A stretch of 64,000 nt of DNA from positions 62,001-126,000 of the forward strand of contig VRMN01000005.1 of NCBI GenBank assembly GCA_008690995.1, given 5' to 3'. The notes beneath the pieces are model-generated. The model saw only the letters and a list, made by a program, of their open reading frames with translations. It did not search any database and had not been told where the DNA came from. The stretch comes from Porphyridium purpureum. Taxonomy: Eukaryota > Rhodophyta > Bangiophyceae > Porphyridiales > Porphyridiaceae. This document shows, piece after piece, positions 56,667-64,000 of this stretch. The translations under genes and the position numbers were made by a program. Each line of letters begins with the position of its first letter. Position 1 is the first letter of the stretch.

Positions 56667-57011
56667 ATGAAGAAAATATCAGGTACCCGAAAGATCAAGA
56701 ATTTCAGCACTGGGTCGGAGGCCTGTGGCCCTCTGAAGACCATGAAGCGAGCTAGCAGCAAAACGAGTGCGGTGGCGAATGAGGTCAAGTTCAAAGTGCT
56801 TGACTATGCTAAACCAAAGCCATGCACGAAGCTTGTAAATTTTCAACCTTCACTTCCACTTTTCCCAAAACAAGACATGGGCCTCGACCAGTCCGCTCAG
56901 TTTCTAGCCCAGGAAGAGCCGAATTCACCACCGTGCCATACAAGACTCTTTCTGTCTGACTACTCAGAACTGATACCTACTCTGATCGTAGAACCTGAAA
57001 AAATACGTTGA
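56667..57011 (+). CDS. Small protein, family member C (unrecognised)
   Basis: A 114-residue frame with the family core NEVKFKVLDYAKPKPCTKL then VNFQPSLPLFPKQD and a Ser/Leu-rich C-terminus. Upstream of the core, another frame (stopping at 56755) reads EFQHWVGGLWPSEDHEAS, which resembles the N-terminal REFWAQTEDDWGPVRSRSE of member A. The real upstream exon may therefore be in that frame and joined at one of the CAG/TAG acceptors near 56755-56758. The annotated start is thus uncertain. Function unknown. Confidence 0.45.
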   Translation: MKKISGTRKIKNFSTGSEACGPLKTMKRASSKTSAVANEVKFKVLDYAKPKPCTKLVNFQPSLPLFPKQDMGLDQSAQFLAQEEPNSPPCHTRLFLSDYSELIPTLIVEPEKIR

Positions 57012-57124
57012 AAGGAGAAGCGAAGAGTATGACCAATAACTTAGCGATTTGTCCCCCCGAAAAGGGACCTAAAGTTCATGCGCGCGAATGTGATGCACAT
57101 AAAAGTTGAGACCCGCCACCTCGC

Positions 57125-59002
57125 TCACATTGCGTTCTCGTTTTTACACTGACTAGGAGGCGCCGGACTCATGCTCTCAGACTTCAGCCGGAGGAGGTGA
57201 GAGGACGGAGCTAGCCGTGACACCTTTCCTAGCACACCAGAATCGTCTGTACGAACAAGTAGTTGGCCGGGCGACACCAAATTGCTATTCTCTTGTTGCT
57301 GAGGTTCAAGATCCTCCCAGGCTACGTAAGACAGCTCCCCGTGAACGAGCGTAGCCAGCACACGTCCTCGGAGCACAGAATTCAGCATGGGGCTGACCTT
57401 GTGTCGCGCGTAAAAATTCGACTCTGTCACTAGCGTTTTGCCTTCGGGATCCCAAATAACTAAGTCAGCATCGTAGCCATGAGCAAGTCTTCCCTTCATG
57501 CCGTCCAAACCGAAGATGGCGGCTGGCTGCTCACTGAGAAGCGCACTGAGCGCCTCGAGCGACAGAACATTCCCAAGCTCAGTCGCGGCGGTCCAGACTC
57601 CTAAAAGACGATGCTGCAGGCCGGAAATGCCTCCCCACGCGTCGCGCACATTCCCTGAGTCCAAGTTCTTATACTTTGGAAGCGTTGGCGAATGGTCGCT
57701 GGCGATGAGTTGAATCGCATCACCTTCAATTAAAAGTTTCCAAAGTTCGCGACGATTCTGCTCCTGCCGGATGGGAGGCGCGCACTTAAATTCTGGGCGC
57801 CCGTCTGGAATTTGTTCGGCGCTGTATAGCAGATATTGCGTACACGTTTCAGCTGTGACGTTCGCACCTAGCCCACGCGCGAAACGGACCAGGCGCGCAG
57901 CGTGTACCGAAGAAAGATGGCAAATATGTACGTGACATCCTGTACGATGCGCGCGATCCAGAGCAGCCATGACCGCATCTACTTCCCATGCGTCCGGACG
58001 CGAGCGCATGAACTCGCTGTAGCTCGATTCGCTAACCAAAGCGCGCCGTGCCTGCGTGCTGTTCTTGTCCCCCTCCGCTTCTTCCGGGGCAAGCTCAGCG
58101 TGCAGCATATAAGGAATGCTCGTCCCAAAGCGAGCACCGATGACCTGCATACTCCTGCTCAAAGTCTCCAGGTTCACGTGCGGGAAATCTGCCGACTGCG
58201 AGTCGATCATAAAACTCTTGAATGCCAAGACTCCACCGCGCTCCACAAGATCTACGAGTTCGTCCTCGTTGCTGGGGATTACGCCACCAATCAATCCTAC
58301 GTCCACGAACAGTTTGCTCAAAGCCATAGCTTCAACTTTGGCTCTCAGAGCTGACATGGACACCGTCGACGGGATGCAGTTCAGAGGCATATCTAGAATC
58401 GTGGTCGTACCTCCCGCTGCGGCTGCCTTCGTGGCGCTTGCGAAGCCTTCCCAGCTCGTTCGATCCGGATCCGACGCCTCGTTTATGTGCACGTGCGGAT
58501 CCACCAGCCCGGGCATCACGACCAAATCTCCGACATCGACCACCGCTGCCAAACTGCCGGCGCTGATTCCATATTCATCGAGGCCATCCTCACTCCCTGC
58601 ATACTCAATCGTCCCATCCAATCCCACAACTACAAGTCCTGGTGTCTTTGCTTGCGGTTCTTCAACATTGCGCTGTTCCCCACCAAGCACGAGCCGCCGC
58701 GTTCGTATGGCGTACCGACCCCTGTTAGCCGCTCGCAATGCAGGCAGTGATCGCAAGGCGTTGAGCACGCTTGAGTATGCACTCAAATCATTCACGTGTT
58801 CATCTTCCCCAGATGTCCTCGCGATCTCGGGGGCGATCTGCACACGATTCGTTGCCGACTGAGCGCGCTTAGGCTCGCGCGGATTGGCTTCTCGTGATGG
58901 GATGGATGCGTCATCATGCGGAGATAGATACCACGTTAGCAAGACAAGAGCGACGTGCGCGATCCAAAGTACGACGCCCGCGCGAATCAGCACCTGCGCC
59001 AT
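57125..59002 (-). CDS. Allantoinase with N-terminal membrane anchor
   Basis: A 625-residue cyclic amidohydrolase. Zinc ligands are visible in DPHVHINE, the carboxylated Lys in AFKSFMIDS, His in HICHLSS and the catalytic Asp in ASDHSP; FKCAPPIR is typical of allantoinases. The enzyme opens allantoin to allantoate in purine breakdown. The N-terminal ~28 residues form an uncleaved signal or anchor (VVLWIAHVALVLLTWYL), and a ~75-residue linker follows, consistent with the ER location known in plants. ATG 59002 lies 24 bases after the EMC6 stop on the same strand. Confidence 0.93.
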   Translation of the reverse strand: MAQVLIRAGVVLWIAHVALVLLTWYLSPHDDASIPSREANPREPKRAQSATNRVQIAPEIARTSGEDEHVNDLSAYSSVLNALRSLPALRAANRGRYAIRTRRLVLGGEQRNVEEPQAKTPGLVVVGLDGTIEYAGSEDGLDEYGISAGSLAAVVDVGDLVVMPGLVDPHVHINEASDPDRTSWEGFASATKAAAAGGTTTILDMPLNCIPSTVSMSALRAKVEAMALSKLFVDVGLIGGVIPSNEDELVDLVERGGVLAFKSFMIDSQSADFPHVNLETLSRSMQVIGARFGTSIPYMLHAELAPEEAEGDKNSTQARRALVSESSYSEFMRSRPDAWEVDAVMAALDRAHRTGCHVHICHLSSVHAARLVRFARGLGANVTAETCTQYLLYSAEQIPDGRPEFKCAPPIRQEQNRRELWKLLIEGDAIQLIASDHSPTLPKYKNLDSGNVRDAWGGISGLQHRLLGVWTAATELGNVLSLEALSALLSEQPAAIFGLDGMKGRLAHGYDADLVIWDPEGKTLVTESNFYARHKVSPMLNSVLRGRVLATLVHGELSYVAWEDLEPQQQENSNLVSPGQLLVRTDDSGVLGKVSRLAPSSHLLRLKSESMSPAPPSQCKNENAM

Positions 59003-59026
59003 TCTTGCTCAAGTCACGCGTGCCAT

Positions 59027-59712
59027 TTAAAAGATGTGCAAGGCGTTTGTGAAAGTCCAGAATAGGAGAAAGGACAGGAGAATGTCACGGTCTGCGACGC
59101 CGTAGAAAAGCAGGGAGCGTGTCGGACTGAGCAAGTAGGTGCTCGGGCGCGCACGGCAAAGGCAAATGTAGATGGCCAGCGCTTGGAGGAGCGCACTGAG
59201 CACGTAAAACAACAGGCCTTGCCAAGATTGCAGGCCTAGGAGACCGCAGATCACACCGCCATAGATAGAGGCGTGCGACCGCCTGAAGAACGGAGCACGA
59301 AACGATGAGCAGGAAGGAGAAACAAGTAAGAAAGAAGAAAAATAAAAAACCAAACAGTGGGATCTGGTCAGTCATTTGCAGATGAAGCGGTATCTTCTCC
59401 GTTGCCATGAAACAACCATGGTTTCGACGCGCACGACAGATCCACACAAAGACCGGAGTATTGCAGCACAAGAACGTACAAGGTATGTATGCTTCTCAGA
59501 TTGAAAGCGTCGTTGCGTACGCGACCAGCCTGAAAGACGACGGACGCGGAGTTCCTGCCGTCACGTTGCTGCGTTTGCTCCAATTGTTGCTCTTCCTGCT
59601 GCAGCGCCGACCGCGACCCGTGGCTGAGAGGATGATGGTTATGGAGCGCGGATGTTCCGCTCTGCAGAGACAGCGCATCTATGCCTCCTGCACCTCCCAT
59701 TAACGGATCCAT
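59027..59712 (-). CDS. EMC6: ER membrane complex subunit 6 (two exons)
   Basis: Joining 59712-59480 and 59282-59027 on the minus strand gives 162 residues. The core matches EMC6: NLRSIHTLRSHASIYGGVI, CGLLGLQSWQGLLFYVLSAL, and a final helix DILLSFLLFWTFTNALHIF. EMC6 is a conserved core of the ER membrane insertase. The intron (59283-59479) has donor GTACGT and acceptor TTCAG and is phase 2; joining restores the conserved segment. An N-terminal ~60-residue Gly/Gln-rich extension is unusual. The allantoinase gene begins 24 bases after its stop. Confidence 0.85.
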
Positions 59713-59837
59713 CGCAACCTTCACGCCCGCACTGACATACGCACACTCGCACGTCTGCCACGAACGTCCGCACGAGAAACTGCCAGTTGTTGACTGCCGG
59801 AGTAAGGGACCGCTGAGTGACGTCGGGCACGGCAAAG

Positions 59838-61019
59838 ATGGCGCGCTCGTTGAGCATCTGGCTGTGGGTGGTGGTAGGATGCTGCGTGCTGGCGTGCGCG
59901 GTGAACCGGGGCGTGCGCGCCGCCCCGATTGAGCACGTTGATGAGCATGCCGAGATGATCAAACAGATGAACGGGATGATCGGCAAGATGGAGAGCACAC
60001 TAGAAAACGTGCGCGCCGCATTCAAAGCCAAGGAGGCAGAGCTGCAGTCAGCGACGGGCTTGCGCAAGAAGGAGATGGAGCGCCTCGGCAAGGAGAAGAA
60101 GGAGCTGCAGGCCACGTATGAAAACACTGCGAAACAAGTTGAACATTTGCAGGAGGCCGTGGCAGGCTTGGAGAAGCAGTGGCGAAGTACTGCTTCCGAC
60201 TTGCAAAAGGAGAAACAAGAGACTAAGAAAGAGCGGCAGGCGCGTGAAAAGGTGGCGCGCGAGCTGGCCAAGTCACAGGCAGAGTTCCAAGCGTTGCACG
60301 ATAGGTTTGCGCAGAGCTCGGTAACAACAATCTGGCTCACAACGGCAGAGGACATGGCCGATGAGATTGGCACCTTCCTTGGCTCACCGCGCATTGCTGA
60401 CTTTCTCAAGATGTCTGCCGCTAAAATCACCAGTCTGACGCTCGAAATGAACGATCTAGTGCAGACGAAGATGGGCGCCAAGCAGTACGGGCTTGTTGTG
60501 CGCTCACTACTCGCTCTGGTCACTTTTTCGGTGCCCATATACGTTGGATTTTACCTTATCAGCCGTGCTGGAAAGATTTTCGGTGCGCATGAGCAGGTAC
60601 TCATCGCCTTTGTGCTGTTTCTCGTGACGTGCATGACGTTGTTCTTCGCGGCGCTTGTGCTTCGCGCGGATCCACTTGCGGTGCTTCTGGTAAACCGTGA
60701 CGACAAGGGCTTTTCGGTGACGCTGATATTGCTGAGCTGCGCGGTGGGTGTGCTCGTTACGCTGGCGCTGCTAGTTCGCGTTCTCATCAATGTTGAGACG
60801 GTTGAAGAGCGTGCGGCGTGCGTTATCCAGATGATCGCCCTCATGACACTCGCGGCGACGTGGCGCTCATTGTTCTGGAACCCTTTGATGAAGCCCATGC
60901 TTTCGTACAAAGCGCCGCACCCTGTGTTCTATGCTGGCTTTGCGGCGGTCTTTGTTTCCATGACTGTGTTGTCCCTCAAGATGAAAGAGCTTCGGAGAGT
61001 GACAGCAAGGTCGGAGTAG
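59838..61019 (+). CDS. Signal peptide, coiled-coil, multi-TM protein, copy 1 (unrecognised)
   Basis: A 393-residue protein. A signal peptide (LWVVVGCCVLACAV) precedes a lumenal coiled coil of about 130 residues that starts HVDEHAEMIKQM and contains IGKMESTLENVRAA. A conserved MADEIGTFLGSPR segment follows, then five or six hydrophobic helices to the end, with NPLMKPML near the C-terminus. It is a tandem paralogue of the next gene. The location is probably ER or another endomembrane. No known family recognised. ATG 59838 is first in frame and starts 125 bases from the divergent EMC6 gene. Confidence 0.8.
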   Translation: MARSLSIWLWVVVGCCVLACAVNRGVRAAPIEHVDEHAEMIKQMNGMIGKMESTLENVRAAFKAKEAELQSATGLRKKEMERLGKEKKELQATYENTAKQVEHLQEAVAGLEKQWRSTASDLQKEKQETKKERQAREKVARELAKSQAEFQALHDRFAQSSVTTIWLTTAEDMADEIGTFLGSPRIADFLKMSAAKITSLTLEMNDLVQTKMGAKQYGLVVRSLLALVTFSVPIYVGFYLISRAGKIFGAHEQVLIAFVLFLVTCMTLFFAALVLRADPLAVLLVNRDDKGFSVTLILLSCAVGVLVTLALLVRVLINVETVEERAACVIQMIALMTLAATWRSLFWNPLMKPMLSYKAPHPVFYAGFAAVFVSMTVLSLKMKELRRVTARSE

Positions 61020-61288
61020 GCCCGAGACAGAGGATTCTGAGGACGGGCGGTATGCAGCATGTCAGTGTTGCGCCCATCAGCACCGTCGTGTGACGGTGAG
61101 CCAACATCGCTTGGGTCTCGGCTCGGGCTTTTGCCGCAAAGCGTTGGGCACATGCGTCCCAAGTAGCGAGACAGCTCAGGTACCGCCTTTCGTTTACTAA
61201 AATGCCCCTGTCTGGTGATTTTATGGTGCCTTGACCAGCTTATACTGGGGGCGGAAGCGTGCCTTTGAGGGTGGGTGAGAGAGATGCG

Positions 61289-62557
61289 ATGAGAAGGATG
61301 GCGCGGGTCGCTCTGGGATGCGCGCTCGTGTTGCTGATATGCGCGCACGCCGCAGGCGTGGCCGGAGCGCCGCAGGGTAAAGCCGTCAAGGCGCAAGGGC
61401 ATGTGGATGAGCACGCGAACATGATCAAGCAGATGGACGGCATGATCGGCAAGATGGAGAGCACTTTGGAAAATGTGCGCGCCGCTCTCAAGGAGAAGGA
61501 GGTCGAGCTGGAGGAGGCGGCGGGCCTGCGCGAGAAGGACATCGAGAGGCTCAATGCAGAGAAGAAGGAGCTCCAAAGCATGTTTGGGCGAACGCAGAAG
61601 CAGGTGGACGAGCTGCACGCGTCGGTGCGCAAGCTGGAAGAGGATCGCGCACGGACAGCAGCAGACCTGGGGAAGGAGCGAGCCGCAAAGGCTAATGTGG
61701 CCCGCCAGCTATCAAACGCCCAGGCTGAGTTTATGGAGTTGCGCATGCAGCTCGAGCGCAGCTCGCTTTCGTCGCTCTGGCTTGTAGCCGCGGGCGAGAT
61801 GGCCGACGAGATTGGAGACTTTCTCGAGTCGCCACGCACTGCCGAGTTTCTCAAGAAATCTGCTGAGAAGCTCACAGAGATCACAATTGAAGGATATGGT
61901 ATTGTGCAGGAAACCATTGGTGCAAAGAAGTACGGCTTTTTCGTCCGCACCATGCTCTCGCTGTTCACGGTCATGGTCCCCGTGTATGTGACGTGGTCCC
62001 TTCTCAGCCGTGCCGGGAGCGTGTTATCGACACGACAGTACGTTATCATCGTGCAAGTTGTGTTCGCCACTTTCTGCTTGACCCTTTTCGCGGCTGCAAT
62101 CATGTTGCAGGCCGACCCGGTGGCAGTGCTTCAGACAAGTCAACATGACAATGGCTTCACGGTGACAATGATGCTAGTGATTGTGGCGGGTGCTGTGGTT
62201 CCGTTCAACCTGCTGCTCTACTTCCGCGCTGTACTGAGCGCAGCGTCTGCGCAAGAACGCTTGTCGTATGGTATCCAGGTGGCGGCATTTTTGACGCTTG
62301 TGTTTGTCTGGCGCAACCTCTTTTGGATCCCGCTCATGAAGCCATCGCTTGTGTACGTGCCGCCGCATCCGACGTTTTACGCGGGCTTTGCATGTATATT
62401 TTTGACGATGATGTTTCTCACCGTCAAAGCCAAGGCAGTGTCTGCCAATGAAAGCGTAGCCACGGACGTGGATAACATCATCAGCGGAATCGAAAACAGC
62501 GTGCGCGACCTCCAGTCAGGTTCAAGTGGCAATACGTGGAGCAAACGAGAAAACTAA
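61289..62557 (+). CDS. Signal peptide, coiled-coil, multi-TM protein, copy 2 (unrecognised)
   Basis: A 422-residue tandem paralogue of the preceding gene: signal peptide, lumenal coiled coil with GHVDEHANMIKQMDGMIGK and MESTLENVRAAL, conserved MADEIGDFLESPR, then five or six membrane helices with IPLMKPSL. It has an extra Ser/Asn-rich C-terminal tail of about 30 residues. The coiled-coil start and the end of the last helices are the best conserved parts between the copies. The gap between copies is about 270 bases. Function unknown. Confidence 0.8.
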   Translation: MRRMARVALGCALVLLICAHAAGVAGAPQGKAVKAQGHVDEHANMIKQMDGMIGKMESTLENVRAALKEKEVELEEAAGLREKDIERLNAEKKELQSMFGRTQKQVDELHASVRKLEEDRARTAADLGKERAAKANVARQLSNAQAEFMELRMQLERSSLSSLWLVAAGEMADEIGDFLESPRTAEFLKKSAEKLTEITIEGYGIVQETIGAKKYGFFVRTMLSLFTVMVPVYVTWSLLSRAGSVLSTRQYVIIVQVVFATFCLTLFAAAIMLQADPVAVLQTSQHDNGFTVTMMLVIVAGAVVPFNLLLYFRAVLSAASAQERLSYGIQVAAFLTLVFVWRNLFWIPLMKPSLVYVPPHPTFYAGFACIFLTMMFLTVKAKAVSANESVATDVDNIISGIENSVRDLQSGSSGNTWSKREN

Positions 62558-62595
62558 ACTTCTCGTATTCCTTCTCGCATGCCTTGATTGTGACT

Positions 62596-62625
62596 GTTCC
62601 CATTCCCGTTCCCGTTCCCGCCCCG
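62596..62625. repeat. (TTCCCG)n short tandem repeat
   Basis: Four imperfect hexamer copies (CATTCCCGTTCCCGTTCCCG) in the 101-base convergent gap. Confidence 0.8.
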
Positions 62626-62658
62626 TTTTGCAAAATTTTGTTCTGAAAGACCCTTCAC

Positions 62659-63882
62659 CTAATGCTTCGCACTCAGCTTCTCCGGCATCCGATCACGTCG
62701 TGCTAGCCAGTTGAAATCGAGCTGAAGCATTGCCGCCTGGATGGACGGGAAAAACTCTGTGTACTCGTGCAACTGCTCTCTTTGGATTCCAAAGCACTGC
62801 GTGCGCGCGAGCAGAACAGATACCTCATGATATTCTATCGAGCTATCCTCAGGCATGAACAGCAGCGCAACGCCGTAAACATATGCAAGACCCAAGATAT
62901 GCGTAAGCACTACGTGCGGGGTGCTCTCAAAACGGATGACCACAACCGCCATCTCTTTCCGCTCACAGGCGCGAACGACTTCATTGAGACCAAATACAAA
63001 CCCGTGCGGCTTCATCTTGGTAAGCTTCCTTCGCTCGACCCTTTTTGTCCTTCGGCGAGCTGATTGGCTCGACGAGCAGGCGTCTCTTTTCCCAGCTCGC
63101 TCACGTTCGCTCGTCTCTCGCCCTGTTTCGTGTTCACATGACCCTGCGTCTGCACCCTGCTCACCAAGCTCAAGTCGCGGCCGCTTCGCTGGGCCTGGCA
63201 CACCATCTTCGACTATCTCCAGACCGCTCTCAGCATCTAGCTGGGCAGCTTGTGCTACTCTCGCGCTTTGCCTGCACAGCTGAACAACAAGCCGCAAAAA
63301 CTCGGCCGCAGCATTGCGCTGAGCTGCATCTGGCTGGTCGACTGGGACTTTCACAGCATACGTGGACGATACCACAGACTTGACATTCAGACGCGGAGGA
63401 CGCGACGACGTGCGAGGAGCTCCGGCACCACCCGCGCGTCCTGTGGGTGTCTGCATCAATCTTCCGCACCACCACTGATCAGTCAGCACAGGCGTGGCGT
63501 CACGTCGAAACGTTGATGTCTCGCTAATTCGAACACGCCGCGCGTTGTTTGAAACGCCTTCAGGCTCACGGTCAGCCCGAAAGGAAGCGTCTTTTCTCTC
63601 TGGACTTCGCAAGGTGGATTGCACGCGACCGAGTAGTTCTTCCACACACGTCTTTCCTCAAGACCCGTTGCTTCCTCGTTCCCGCTTCCGCCGACGCGAA
63701 GGGTTAACAGCTGCGCGTGTGGCATCAGGGGTCTGGACACGATCCAGGACATTGGCACAGAAGCTGTCGACTGAGGGGAGGGACTGAGCGTCTCTCTCTT
63801 GCGTTCGCGGTGTATCTGCGCGTGTGATCGAGCGAACAGTCAAGCTGGATGCCTGAGGCTGTACTTCCGTGTGGGGCTTCAT
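62659..63882 (-). CDS. RPP38/Pop3-like L7Ae-domain protein with an in-frame TGA
   Basis: The C-terminal ~120 residues are an L7Ae/L30e fold: KPHGFVFGLNEVVRACERKE, VVLTHILGLAYVYGVALLF and LLARTQCFGIQ. This most resembles the RNase P/MRP subunit RPP38/Pop3. The preceding sequence is charged and disordered. One frame runs from ATG 63882 to the stop at 62659 with a single TGA at 63658-63660, giving 74 codons before and 332 codons after it. Either translation starts downstream (first ATG 63456), a small intron removes the TGA, or it is read through. The domain call is fair; the start is unresolved. Confidence 0.6.
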
Positions 63883-63942
63883 GGCAGAAGGTGAACGGGC
63901 GCGCAAGTGCGGCGTGGCCTGCTGAAAGCAGTGCTAGTCAAC

Positions 63943-64000
63943 ATGGTCTCAACAGAGGAGGAAGAGGAAATTTCGGAGAGCTCGTTGTCGTACAGGAGCG
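63943..64000 (+). CDS. Start of a gene truncated by the window edge
   Basis: ATG at 63943 opens a plus-strand frame (MVSTEEEEEISESSLSYRS) that runs off the window. It is divergent from the RPP38-like gene with 60 bases between the starts. Acidic N-terminus; no family can be given from 19 residues. Confidence 0.35.
   Translation, partial: MVSTEEEEEISESSLSYRS

Noticed and set aside
59639-60538. 299-residue minus-strand frame opposite the first tandem paralogue
   Set aside because: It is the shadow of the plus-strand coiled-coil gene; Ser/Ala/Cys-rich composition and no domain.
61240-62103. 287-residue minus-strand frame opposite the second tandem paralogue
   Set aside because: Shadow frame of a clear homologue on the plus strand.

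Overview
The window looks like nuclear DNA of a photosynthetic eukaryote with a compact, intron-poor genome. A unicellular red alga of the Porphyridium type is my best guess, at moderate confidence. Supporting evidence: almost every gene is one uninterrupted frame; the few introns carry strong GTAAGT or GTACGT donors; there are several plastid-targeted proteins (HLIP-like one-helix protein, PAP/fibrillin, plastid signal peptidase, a DEAD-box helicase, an M48 protease); and typical eukaryotic factors are present (TFIIB, CLASP, calnexin, ataxin-2, EMC6, cornichon, a TDY MAP kinase). I found no rRNA, tRNA, CRISPR array or recognisable transposon.

Layout. 0-10 kb: ADP/ATP carrier, a MenH-MenC fusion behind a coiled-coil protein, a P-type cyclin, then two overlapping same-strand pairs (YqgF/RuvX-like resolvase with RBMX2/Snu17; cornichon with an HLIP-like protein). 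10-20 kb: a plastid coiled-coil membrane protein, a DEAD helicase, calnexin, a discoidin-like protein with a frame-neutral intron, and two unrecognised membrane proteins. 20-30 kb: M48 protease, TDY MAPK, PAP/fibrillin, THUMPD1/Tan1, a ZPR1-like protein and a bacterial-type CoA-disulfide reductase fused to rhodanese. 29-43 kb: a long PWWP protein with a second PWWP-like fragment facing it, a WD40 protein, a UVR/SnoaL-like plastid protein, archease, ataxin-2, WDR4/Trm82 and a ketopantoate-reductase-like protein. 43-53 kb: Mpv17/PMP22 family protein, plastid signal peptidase, a small two-helix plastid protein, TFIIB and CLASP. 53-57 kb: a gene-poor stretch holding members of a small unrecognised protein family. 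57-64 kb: allantoinase, EMC6, a tandem pair of unrecognised signal-peptide/coiled-coil/multi-TM proteins, an RPP38-like L7Ae protein with an in-frame TGA, and the start of one more gene.

How the genes relate. Most neighbours are unrelated housekeeping genes, but tRNA and RNA processing recurs: THUMPD1 (ac4C), WDR4 (m7G46), archease (RtcB ligase) and an RPP38-like protein (RNase P/MRP). Two global features stand out. One is a group of same-strand gene pairs with overlapping or nearly abutting reading frames, which looks operon-like. The other is a recurrent GTACAGT/ACTGTAC element, often in pairs, seen by eye almost only upstream of start codons. All counts were made by reading; no search was run. 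Gene starts are set at ATG codons unless stated.
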